A stretch of 21,554 nt of DNA from DALYDP01 sp964541635 (GCA_964541635.1 CAZIQM010000016.1:1-21554); one strand, 5' to 3'. Positions 7,251 to 13,256 are shown, counted from the first letter of the stretch. Translations and numbers: made by a program. Notes: generated by a model from the letters alone, not told the origin.

Positions 7251-7279
7251 AGTGTAGCTGCGGTCAGGACGGATTTCAC
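7251..7279 (-). promoter_or_regulatory. Promoter of tRNA-Leu with almost no 5' leader
   Basis: Minus strand -35 GTGAAA (7274-7279), 17-base spacer, -10 TACACT (7251-7256). The mature tRNA begins 9 bases past the hexamer, so the primary transcript would carry about 1-2 extra bases. The -35 region adjoins the divergent murL -10. Confidence 0.5.
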
Positions 7280-7280
7280 G

Positions 7281-7286
7281 TACTCT
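7281..7286 (+). promoter_or_regulatory. -10 element of the murL-murD operon
   Basis: TACTCT ends 7 bases before the murL ATG; the -35 region is poor (CTGCGG at 7258-7263). It is back to back with the tRNA-Leu promoter. Confidence 0.45.
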
Positions 7287-7293
7287 ACCGGAC

Positions 7294-8613
7294 ATGGACC
7301 GAAGCGACCTCCTGCGCATCCACTGGCATTCCTACGACCACGAGACCTGCCGCGTGGAATTGAAGTACGAGCTCGACGGCGAGGATTTCACGGAAACGTA
7401 CCATCTCCCGGGCATGTGCACCGGCGGCGATCCCGCCGTGGTCGAGCGCCTGCTCGGCACGCTCCACGTGTTCGCGGGCATCAGCTACTACAAGACGTCG
7501 CTCCCGAAGACGATCGAGATCGAGCACCCGGTTTCGCAGGCCGACGCCGATTTCTTCCACACCGTGTACGAGAAGGGGCTCGGCGAACTGTTCTTCACGA
7601 ATAAGATCGATCCGACCGGCATCGTGAAATTCACGGCGAACATGGAGACGGCCGCGCAGAAGCCGGCGAAGCCTGCCGCGAAGAAAAAACTGAAGGTGCT
7701 GGTGCCCTTCGGCGGCGGAAAGGACTCGGTGGTGACCGCCATGCTGCTGAAGGAAGCCGGCCACGAGGTGACGCTCCTCCGGGTCGGCGCGCACGGCGCG
7801 ATCGACGCCTTGGCGAAGGCCCTCGGCCTTCCCCTGCTCCTCGTGGACAGGCGCCTCGACCCCAAGCTGTTCCACCTCAACGCGAAGGGCGCGCTCAACG
7901 GTCACGTGCCGATCACGGCGATCCTCTCCGCCCTCGCCGTCTTGGTAGCCGAAACCGCGGGTTTCGACGTCGTCGCCTTTAGCAACGAGCGCAGCGCGAG
8001 CGACGGCAACACCGTGTGGAGCGACCTCGAAATAAACCACCAGTGGAGCAAATCCCTCGAATTCGAGAAGGCGTTCCGCACGCACCTCGCCGACACCTGC
8101 GGCACGGGCGTCGAGTGGGTCAGCTTGCTGCGCCCGTGGAGCGAGCTGCGGATCGTGCGAGAGTTCGTCCGCTTCGAGCAGGCCCTCCCGCTCTTCACCA
8201 GTTGCAACAAGAACTGGAAGATCGACCCTTCCAAGCGCCAGCAGAAGCTGTGGTGCCGCGCGTGCCCGAAGTGCGCGTTCACCGGCCTCTTGCTGGCCGC
8301 GTTCCTGCCGCGCGAAACGGTGGTCGACCTCCAGGGAGGCGACGTGCTCACGGAAAGCGGCCTCGTGACGATGTACCGCGAACTCCTCGGGCTCGAAGGC
8401 CACAAACCCTTCGAGTGCGTGGGCACGCCGCACGAAACCGCCGCGGCGTTCCACCTGGCGCACGAGCGCAATGGCTACGACGACAGCGAAGCGATGCGCG
8501 ACTACCTGCACTCCCCGCTCGCGAAGGATGGCGAAAAATTCGCTGATGAAGCGTTGAAACCAAGCACCGATCACTGCCTGAGTCCGGAACTTCTCTCCGT
8601 GTTGCCCGCATGA
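7294..8613 (+). CDS. murL: UDP-MurNAc-L-Ala-L-Glu epimerase (MurL)
   Basis: MurL inverts the terminal L-Glu of UDP-MurNAc-L-Ala-L-Glu to D-Glu in an ATP-dependent reaction, as shown for the Xanthomonas oryzae enzyme. The 439-residue length fits that family. A PP-loop-type ATP motif GGGKDS is at 140-145, preceded by a strand-rich N-terminal domain and a Lys/Ala/Pro linker (121-132). NERS at 231-234 and a cysteine cluster WCRACPKC (Cys321, 324, 327, with Cys304 nearby) follow the family pattern; the cysteines could bind metal. The identification rests on these motifs recalled from the family plus position: its stop overlaps the start of a Mur ligase of MurD type by ATGA, the same pairing as murL-murD2 in Xanthomonas. 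A generic PP-loop ATPase is the alternative. Confidence 0.82.
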   Translation: MDRSDLLRIHWHSYDHETCRVELKYELDGEDFTETYHLPGMCTGGDPAVVERLLGTLHVFAGISYYKTSLPKTIEIEHPVSQADADFFHTVYEKGLGELFFTNKIDPTGIVKFTANMETAAQKPAKPAAKKKLKVLVPFGGGKDSVVTAMLLKEAGHEVTLLRVGAHGAIDALAKALGLPLLLVDRRLDPKLFHLNAKGALNGHVPITAILSALAVLVAETAGFDVVAFSNERSASDGNTVWSDLEINHQWSKSLEFEKAFRTHLADTCGTGVEWVSLLRPWSELRIVREFVRFEQALPLFTSCNKNWKIDPSKRQQKLWCRACPKCAFTGLLLAAFLPRETVVDLQGGDVLTESGLVTMYRELLGLEGHKPFECVGTPHETAAAFHLAHERNGYDDSEAMRDYLHSPLAKDGEKFADEALKPSTDHCLSPELLSVLPA

Positions 8614-9899
8614 GGATCCAGGCGCTCGACGGCAAAAAAGTATTGGTCCTCGGCTACGGCAAGGAGGGCCGTGCGACCGTGAGGGCGCTCGAGGAATTCG
8701 CCCCGAACGCGGAACTCACGATCGCGGATACGAAGACCGATATCACGAAAGATGCGGTCGCGCATGCATGGCACCTAGGCGAAAAATGGCTCCAGGATCT
8801 CGAAAAATTCGACGTCATTCTCAAGTCCCCCGGCATCCCCCATTCGGCGGAGCTGGCGAAGCACGCGGCGAAGATCACGGGCGCCGTGCAGGTGTTCCTC
8901 GATACGATCGCCGGCTCCGGCGCGATCGTGGTGGGCGTCACGGGCAGCAAAGGCAAAAGCACCACGAGCTCGCTCATCGCCGCGGCGCTGGAGAAGGCGG
9001 GCAAAGACGTGCACCTCGTGGGGAACATCGGCGACCCCTCGATCGGACACATCGGGAACGCGAAGAAAGGCACCGTGTTCGTCCACGAGCTCAGCAGCTA
9101 CATGCTGTTGGACATGGACGTTAGCCCGCACGTGGCGGTCGTCACGAGCTTCTTCCCCGAGCACCTCGATTACCACGGCTCGATCGAGGCCTACCTGGAG
9201 GCCAAAAAGCGCATCGCGCGGTTCCAGGCCGAAGACGACGCCGTGTACTTCAACGCCGATTCGCCCGGCGCGGTATCGATCGCGTCGGAGGGGCTCGGCC
9301 GCAAGATCCCCGTGCACGCGGACGACTGCCCCGTGGAGCTGTCCGCCACGAAGCTCATCGGCGAGCACAACCGCGAGAACATCGCGTTGGCCTGGAGGGT
9401 CTGCGAAGACCTCGGCGTGCGAAAGGCCGACGCCGTCGCCGCATTCGAAGCGTTCACGCCGCTGCCCCACCGCCTGCAACCGCTCGGAACCCACAGCGGC
9501 GTCGCGTGGGTCGACGACGCGATTTCCACGACGCCGGAGTCGGCGATCGCGGCGCTCGACGCGCTGGGCGACAACGTTGCCACGATCATCCTCGGCGGCC
9601 AGGACCGCGGGAACGATTTCGCCGGGCTCGCGGATCGCCTGAAGGATTCGGGCGTGCGTACGGCGATCCTCTTCCCCGGCTCGGGCCCCCGCATCCGGGC
9701 GGCGATCGAGGGCACGGGCGCGGCGATCGACCTCGTCGACGCGTCGACGATGGCCGATGCGGTGCGCGTCGCGAAAGAGAAAACGCCCGCGGGATCCATC
9801 GCGCTCCTGTCGACCGCGTCGCCCAGCTACGGGATGTTCAAAAACTTCGAAGAAAAAGGAGCCTCATTCCACGAAGAAATCAGGCGGCTGTCACCCTGA
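8610..9899 (+). CDS. murD: UDP-MurNAc-L-alanine:glutamate ligase, MurD2-like (probably L-Glu adding)
   Basis: Cytoplasmic Mur ligase that adds the second amino acid of the stem peptide. The 429 residues show the MurD-type Rossmann N-terminus (VLVLGYGKEGRA, 11-22), the P-loop GSKGKST (112-118, canonical GTNGKST), the HLDYHGS segment (185-191), the lysine carbamylation region EAKKR (197-201) and a MurD-like C-terminal end MFKNFEEKG. The canonical SPACASFD is altered to STASPSYG. Coupling to murL by a 4-base ATGA overlap suggests that it adds L-Glu, which MurL then inverts, unlike classical MurD, which takes D-Glu; this substrate call is inference from Xanthomonas MurD2. No Shine-Dalgarno sequence precedes it. 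Its stop lies inside a REP-like repeat. Confidence 0.9.
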   Translation: MRIQALDGKKVLVLGYGKEGRATVRALEEFAPNAELTIADTKTDITKDAVAHAWHLGEKWLQDLEKFDVILKSPGIPHSAELAKHAAKITGAVQVFLDTIAGSGAIVVGVTGSKGKSTTSSLIAAALEKAGKDVHLVGNIGDPSIGHIGNAKKGTVFVHELSSYMLLDMDVSPHVAVVTSFFPEHLDYHGSIEAYLEAKKRIARFQAEDDAVYFNADSPGAVSIASEGLGRKIPVHADDCPVELSATKLIGEHNRENIALAWRVCEDLGVRKADAVAAFEAFTPLPHRLQPLGTHSGVAWVDDAISTTPESAIAALDALGDNVATIILGGQDRGNDFAGLADRLKDSGVRTAILFPGSGPRIRAAIEGTGAAIDLVDASTMADAVRVAKEKTPAGSIALLSTASPSYGMFKNFEEKGASFHEEIRRLSP

Positions 9900-9914
9900 G
9901 CGTGTCGAAGGGTC
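9891..9914. repeat. REP-like element overlapping the murD stop
   Basis: The 20-base core CACCCTGAGCGTGTCGAAGG with its flanks has complementary ends ACCCT/AGGGT and belongs to the widespread bacterial intergenic repeat type CCTGAGCxxxGTCGAAGG. The murD TGA (9897-9899) is inside it. Only this copy is seen in the window. Confidence 0.6.
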
Positions 9915-9958
9915 CAGCGGTGCGTGAAAGGCTCCTGAACGGCGTTTTCCGCAGCGCA

Positions 9959-9987
9959 TTGAGGAAAGTCGTGTTTTTTGGTATAAT
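9959..9987 (+). promoter_or_regulatory. Strong leaderless promoter of the 190-residue membrane protein gene
   Basis: -35 TTGAGG (9959-9964), 17-base spacer containing CGTGTTTTTTG, extended -10 TGGTATAAT with the hexamer at 9982-9987. The ATG follows after exactly 6 bases. Over 30 bases this matches the promoter at 1551-1580 at 26 positions. Confidence 0.85.
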
Positions 9988-9993
9988 GGCCGG

Positions 9994-10566
9994 ATGCGTT
10001 CCCTCCTCGACTACCCCCGCCTCATCGCCCTCGGCGCGTGCATCGGCGCGGCCTACGTGCTGTACCAGATCGGGATGTTCGAGTGGCTGGACGGCCGCTT
10101 CCACGGATTCGGCTACCCCGGCGCTTTCGGGGCGGGCCTGCTCTTCAGCTACGGCTTCACCACGCCGTTCGCCATCGCGGCGTTCGTCGAATTGGCCCAC
10201 GAAGTGAACCCCTGGATCGCCGCGCCCCTCGCCGGCGTCGGCGCGCTGCTCTCGGACCTCGTCATCTTCGAGCTCCTGCGGCTCAGCGCCTTCGGCAAGG
10301 AAATCGACCGCCTGGGCCGCACGACGATCGTGTCGCGCTTGCACGCGCTACTCCACCACGAAACCGTGCCCGAGCAGGTCCGTCGGCTCACGCTCTGGAC
10401 CCTCGCGGCCGTCGTGATCGCGTCGCCGCTGCCGGACGAAATCGGCGTGGCGTTGCTCAGCACGACGACGCGCCTGTCGCAACGGGCGTTCGTCATCCTC
10501 TGCTTCGCGGTGAACACGCTCGGGATCCTCGCGATCCTGCTGCTCGCGAGCGCGCTCCATTCCTGA
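9994..10566 (+). CDS. Multi-pass membrane protein of unknown function
   Basis: A 190-residue protein with about five hydrophobic segments, near residues 10-28, 43-66, 74-95, 130-150 and 163-188. The segment between helices 3 and 4 (about 100-128) is charged and probably cytoplasmic. A conserved-looking SPLPDEIG at about 143-150 within a membrane segment is reminiscent of the Pro/Glu re-entrant motifs of DedA/VTT-type proteins, but the likeness is too weak to assign. The start is fixed by a strong promoter whose -10 ends 6 bases before the ATG. It is convergent with grpE: the two stop codons abut as TGATCA with no base between. Confidence 0.8.
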   Translation: MRSLLDYPRLIALGACIGAAYVLYQIGMFEWLDGRFHGFGYPGAFGAGLLFSYGFTTPFAIAAFVELAHEVNPWIAAPLAGVGALLSDLVIFELLRLSAFGKEIDRLGRTTIVSRLHALLHHETVPEQVRRLTLWTLAAVVIASPLPDEIGVALLSTTTRLSQRAFVILCFAVNTLGILAILLLASALHS

Positions 10567-11052
10567 TCACGACGCCGAACCGTCGCCCGCCCGCACTTTT
10601 GCAGGCCGGATGACTTTGCCGTTGAGGGTGTACCCCTCTTCCAGGATGTCGATGACCGTGCCTTCTTTGCCCGGGCCGAGCGTGACCACTTCGTGCTTGG
10701 TGGGATCGACGGTCTCGCCGAGGGATTTCATGCGTTCCAAGCCCATGTCCGTGACCTGCTTGAGCAGGTCCTGCTCGATGGCGGTGACGCCCTTCACCCA
10801 TTCGTGGCCGGCAACCTCCGCCGGGACCGACGAGAAGGCGCGCTGGAAGTTGTCGAGCGTGGGAAGGATGCGCCGGATGACGCTTTCGCCGGCGTAGGCA
10901 CGCAGGTCCGCCGCCTCGCGCTCGAGGCGCTGCTTGGCATTCTGCAAGTCGGCCTGGGCCCGGCCCGCGATGTCTTTCAACCGCGCGACTTCCGCCTGCG
11001 CGGCGGCGAGCTGCGCTTCCAGTTCGGCCTGCGGCGTCGGATCGTTCGTCAT
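10567..11052 (-). CDS. grpE: Nucleotide exchange factor GrpE
   Basis: Cochaperone that releases ADP from DnaK. The 161 residues comprise an N-terminal helical coiled coil (about residues 8-50, Ala/Glu/Arg heptads), the four-helix region with LPTLDNFQRAF (about 64-74), and the C-terminal beta domain with TVIDILEEGYTLNGKVIRPA, which is the family signature ending in RPAKV. The N-terminal tail is shorter than in many GrpE proteins. The ATG at 11052 overlaps the stop of the upstream exported-protein gene (GTATGA), so translation is likely coupled; no ribosome-binding site is visible. dnaK and dnaJ are not in the window, and the link to an exported protein gene is unusual. Confidence 0.95.
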   Translation of the reverse strand: MTNDPTPQAELEAQLAAAQAEVARLKDIAGRAQADLQNAKQRLEREAADLRAYAGESVIRRILPTLDNFQRAFSSVPAEVAGHEWVKGVTAIEQDLLKQVTDMGLERMKSLGETVDPTKHEVVTLGPGKEGTVIDILEEGYTLNGKVIRPAKVRAGDGSAS

Positions 11053-11669
11053 ACGCCCATGCAGGGAACGGTCGGATCGGCGATGCAGTTTTCGGTCGGC
11101 GGATCCCCGCGCCACGGGCACGTCCGCGAGTAGAGGCACGCGTCGTCGGTCATCGTGTCCCACTCGGCTTTCAGGGTCGCGTCGTCCGTCGCGGTGCTCA
11201 CCAGAATCTTGTCGCCGTCCGCGAAATCGTAATCGAGCGAGAACGGGCGCTCCTGGCCGTTGACGACCATCCTCCACGGATGTTCGGAGCACGCCGTGTC
11301 GCGCTCGATGGCCGGATCGGTGTAGAGGATGCACTCGGCGGTGAAACCGACGGAAATCGAATCGAAGAAATCCTGGAGCGTCAGGCCGGGTTTGTGGCGG
11401 TGGATGACGTGGCCGAGGCCGTCGTGCAGGTGCAGGAACTTCCGGATCGCGGGGACCGATTCGTCGCGCGTGTGGTCCACGGTCGACTCGCCCGTTTGGA
11501 AGAACGGATCGGTGAAATCGACCGCCTGCCCGTCGAGCATCACGAGGAAATCGGCGTGCGTGTGGTTCGGGTCCGGGTTGGGGGCCGGAACGTGCGTGCC
11601 GCCGAACGCGAGCACGATGGCCGCGCCGAGGGCGACGAGGACGATGGCGGGGAGAAGGCGCTTGAACAT
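11049..11669 (-). CDS. Exported or membrane-anchored His/Cys-rich protein of unknown function
   Basis: A 206-residue protein with an N-terminal hydrophobic helix (residues 4-24) and a Pro/Asn linker, then a soluble domain outside the membrane. It has striking His-rich motifs: HTHADFLVML at about 36-45 and FLHLHDGLGHVIHRHKPG at about 79-96, followed by LTLQDFF. The C-terminal 40 residues hold five of its seven cysteines (ending CPWRGDPPTENC and a final VPC), which suggests disulfides or metal binding. I know similar HSHADF/LHLHDG proteins only as conserved hypotheticals, so the function is not assigned. The ATG at 11669 is preferred over upstream in-frame codons because it immediately precedes the basic-hydrophobic helix. 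Its neighbour is a copper-type cupredoxin, which makes metal handling an attractive inference. Confidence 0.8.
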   Translation of the reverse strand: MFKRLLPAIVLVALGAAIVLAFGGTHVPAPNPDPNHTHADFLVMLDGQAVDFTDPFFQTGESTVDHTRDESVPAIRKFLHLHDGLGHVIHRHKPGLTLQDFFDSISVGFTAECILYTDPAIERDTACSEHPWRMVVNGQERPFSLDYDFADGDKILVSTATDDATLKAEWDTMTDDACLYSRTCPWRGDPPTENCIADPTVPCMGV

Positions 11670-11679
11670 GGGCGGGAAC

Positions 11680-11702
11680 AAAAAGGAGGCCACGCGGCCC
11701 CC
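11680..11702 (-). terminator. Intrinsic terminator after the cupredoxin gene
   Basis: On the minus strand GGGGGCC, loop GCGT and GGCCTCC form a 7-base stem (one G-T pair) followed directly by TTTTT. It lies 22 bases after the cupredoxin stop and 10 bases before the next ATG. Confidence 0.8.
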
Positions 11703-11704
11703 TG

Positions 11705-11732
11705 ATTGTACTGATGCGAAAGGGTTACTCAA
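11705..11732 (-). promoter_or_regulatory. Promoter nested against the terminator, for the His/Cys-rich protein and grpE
   Basis: Minus strand -35 TTGAGT (11727-11732, overlapping the cupredoxin stop codon), 16-base spacer, -10 TACAAT (11705-11710). Transcription would begin near 11698, inside the 5' arm of the terminator stem. Confidence 0.5.
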
Positions 11733-12210
11733 CGACGATCGTGAACTTCATGTCGCGGTGGCCGGGACCGCAGGGAACGCCGCAGCGTCCTTCGAACGTG
11801 CCGACCTTATCGGTCGGGAGCGTCACGACCGTGTCGGAGTCGGGCTCCACGCGGACGTTGAGGCCGAGGTCGGCGACGAGCAGGCTGTGGATGCCGTCGT
11901 CTCCCTTGAGCTCGAGCTTCACGTTCTCGCCTTTCTTCACCGTGATCGTCGCGGGGCTGAAGGACCAGTCGGTGACCGTGACCTGCACGACGCGGGCCTG
12001 CGCGGAATCGTCGTCGGCGGGCATGGAGGTCGGGGCGGATGAGCGCTGGATCGTGGCGCCATCGTCGCCGCCGAGGGCGGCATCGTCGTCGTCCACCATG
12101 GACGGCGCGGAAGACGTCGAAGCGTCGTCCATGACGGGAGTGGTGGGCGTGCAGGCCGCCAAGCCGACGAGCGGCAGCGCGAGACCGAGGGCCAGGAGTT
12201 TCGTGTTCAT
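11725..12210 (-). CDS. Cupredoxin-domain lipoprotein with a CuA-like ligand set
   Basis: A 161-residue lipoprotein. The signal peptide has lipobox LAAC with Cys20; residues 21-70 are an acidic, Ser/Asp-rich linker. Residues about 73-161 are a cupredoxin fold. The ligands are His108 (GIHSLLV) and, near the end, Cys143-x3-Cys147-x3-His151-x2-Met154, the spacing of the binuclear CuA site of cytochrome oxidase subunit II and N2O reductase rather than the single-Cys blue copper pattern. It probably carries electrons or binds copper outside the membrane. The ATG at 12210 is chosen over one at 12234 because it opens a clean signal peptide. It is divergent from the DoxX-like gene and followed by a terminator. 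Confidence 0.88.
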   Translation of the reverse strand: MNTKLLALGLALPLVGLAACTPTTPVMDDASTSSAPSMVDDDDAALGGDDGATIQRSSAPTSMPADDDSAQARVVQVTVTDWSFSPATITVKKGENVKLELKGDDGIHSLLVADLGLNVRVEPDSDTVVTLPTDKVGTFEGRCGVPCGPGHRDMKFTIVVE

Positions 12211-12227
12211 AAACGGAAGGTGGTAAC

Positions 12228-12276
12228 GGAACAAAAAGGAAACAGCATGCTACCGATCGCTCCCCACGCGGGGCAA
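12228..12276 (-). promoter_or_regulatory. Probable promoter and pyrimidine-rich leader of the cupredoxin gene
   Basis: Minus strand -35 TTGCCC (12271-12276), 18-base spacer, -10 TAGCAT (12247-12252). The leader of about 29 bases contains TTTCCTTTTTGTTCC (12228-12242); its 13-base part TCCTTTTTGTTCC recurs exactly before the ATG at 11669. No Shine-Dalgarno sequence is present. Confidence 0.4.
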
Positions 12277-12283
12277 ACCGCAC

Positions 12284-12299
12284 ATTAAGGATTCTTAAT
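12284..12299. repeat. AT-rich inverted repeat in the cupredoxin/DoxX divergent region
   Basis: ATTAAGGATTCTTAAT has 6-base arms around a 4-base centre and is the only AT-rich stretch in the 145-base region 12211-12355. It lies just upstream of the cupredoxin -35 and upstream of the DoxX-gene -10, where an operator or UP element would sit. Confidence 0.5.
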
Positions 12300-12323
12300 C
12301 CCCCGCGCGCCGGCGCTTCGTGA

Positions 12324-12329
12324 TACGAT
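12324..12329 (+). promoter_or_regulatory. -10 element of the DoxX-like gene
   Basis: Extended TGATACGAT with hexamer TACGAT; the ATG is 26 bases further on. The leader ends in the pyrimidine-rich TTTCCGCCTTCCTTTCC. Confidence 0.4.
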
Positions 12330-12355
12330 GACGGACGATTTCCGCCTTCCTTTCC

Positions 12356-12706
12356 ATGCAGCGCTCCGCCCTCTCCGCCTGGCTCCTGTCCGTCGGCCTC
12401 GCCACGGTCTTCGGCTACTTCGGCTTCGATAAATTCACGGAGCCGCTCCTGTGGATCGGATGGATGCCGCCCTTCATGGACGGACTCTTCGGCATGTCGC
12501 TCGACCTGTGGCTGAACGTCGTCGGCGTATTCGAAGTCGTCGCCGCCGTGCTCGTGCTCATCCCGGTAGGCAACGTCCGCCGGGTCGGCGCGACGCTCAT
12601 GGCGGTGCAACTCCTCGCCATCCTCCCCATCGCGGGCCTCAACGACGTCGGCCTGCGCGACTTCGGCCTCATGATGAGCGCATTGGCGCTGGCGGTGATG
12701 CTATGA
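12356..12706 (+). CDS. DoxX-like four-helix membrane protein
   Basis: A 116-residue integral membrane protein with four hydrophobic segments, near residues 6-25, 48-70, 74-92 and 98-116. The first helix ends in GYFGFDKFT, the Gly-rich then Lys pattern of DoxX/DoxD-like proteins, and LWLNVVGVFEVVAAVLVLIP (about 53-72) fits their second helix. DoxX-type proteins are membrane subunits linked to quinone or thiol redox chemistry in some systems; the function here is not known. The gene is divergent from the CuA-type cupredoxin and overlaps the next lipoprotein frame by 4 bases (ATGA at 12703), so it belongs to an exported/redox cluster. SURF-like or other small membrane proteins cannot be excluded. 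Confidence 0.7.
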   Translation: MQRSALSAWLLSVGLATVFGYFGFDKFTEPLLWIGWMPPFMDGLFGMSLDLWLNVVGVFEVVAAVLVLIPVGNVRRVGATLMAVQLLAILPIAGLNDVGLRDFGLMMSALALAVML

Positions 12707-12707
12707 T
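12702..12707 (+). promoter_or_regulatory. Internal -10 element for the 139-residue lipoprotein
   Basis: TATGAT, spanning the DoxX-gene stop codon, ends 7 bases before the ATG at 12715. This favours 12715 over the in-frame ATGs at 12703 and 12706 as the start. Confidence 0.4.
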
Positions 12708-12714
12708 GCGGCGC

Positions 12715-13134
12715 ATGAAGCATTTCCTTCGACTCTGTTGCGTCGCGTGCGTCCCCTTCGCGCTGGCCGCGTGTTCCATGAAGACCGAACCGGTCATCGA
12801 ACCAAATTCCGATACGGGCGAGACGTCCTCGTCCCCCATGATGGACGAGGACGCGATCAGGGCGAAGCTCATCGACGCGCTGGTCAACAAACGCCTGCGG
12901 ATCGACGTCGTGTCGGAAGAAGGCGGTCGCCACGGATGCGAACCGCAAAACCCGTACTACACCCTGAAGGTGCAGCGACGCAGGACCGAAGGACGCATCG
13001 TCGATCCTGACGTGGACGGCGGCCATTTCGAAACGGTGCAGGCATGGGAAGACACGGATTTGGGAGACGGCATCACCCTGGAACCGTTCGACGCGGAATC
13101 CGAGGTGCGCGTCATGGACACCTGCTTCGAGTGA
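12715..13134 (+). CDS. Small lipoprotein of unknown function
   Basis: A 139-residue protein with signal peptide MKHFLRL..., hydrophobic core containing three cysteines and lipobox LAAC with Cys20. A Ser/Thr/Asp-rich linker follows (21-45). The domain (46-139) contains DEDAIRAKLIDALVNKRLRI, a likely helix, then strands, with Cys pairs near 78 and at the end (MDTCFE) that may form a disulfide. No family is recognised. Starts at 12703 (overlapping the DoxX stop as ATGA) or 12706 would add three or four residues MMRR; the 12715 start gives a standard signal peptide and sits 7 bases after a -10-like TATGAT. It is probably also read through from the DoxX-like gene. Confidence 0.75.
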   Translation: MKHFLRLCCVACVPFALAACSMKTEPVIEPNSDTGETSSSPMMDEDAIRAKLIDALVNKRLRIDVVSEEGGRHGCEPQNPYYTLKVQRRRTEGRIVDPDVDGGHFETVQAWEDTDLGDGITLEPFDAESEVRVMDTCFE

Positions 13135-13152
13135 ACGTCACGCATCTGAAAA

Positions 13153-13228
13153 TGGTGTCACGGGCCGGGATTGAACCGGCGACCCCGGGCTTATGAGTCC
13201 CGTGCTCTACCAACTGAGCTACCGTGAC
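13153..13228 (-). tRNA. tRNA-Met (CAT anticodon), CCA encoded
   Basis: A 76-base tRNA: acceptor GTCACGG/CCGTGAC, D arm GCTC/GAGC, anticodon loop CTCATAA (CAT), variable GGGTC, T arm GCCGG/CCGGC with loop TTCAATC, end ACCA. The paired acceptor position 1 and the absence of three G-C pairs at the loop argue for elongator rather than initiator; a tRNA-Ile2 read after lysidine modification is possible. The last anticodon-stem pair is an A-G mismatch (CGGGA/GCCCG). Confidence 0.93.
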
Positions 13229-13256
13229 ATGGGTCGGATGCGGCGATGTGCGGGCT

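Noticed and set aside
12703..12714. ATG at 12703 or 12706 as start of the 139-residue lipoprotein
   Set aside because: Kept as an alternative only: the ATGA overlap with the DoxX-like gene is attractive, but the ATG at 12715 gives a standard signal peptide and lies 7 bases after TATGAT.
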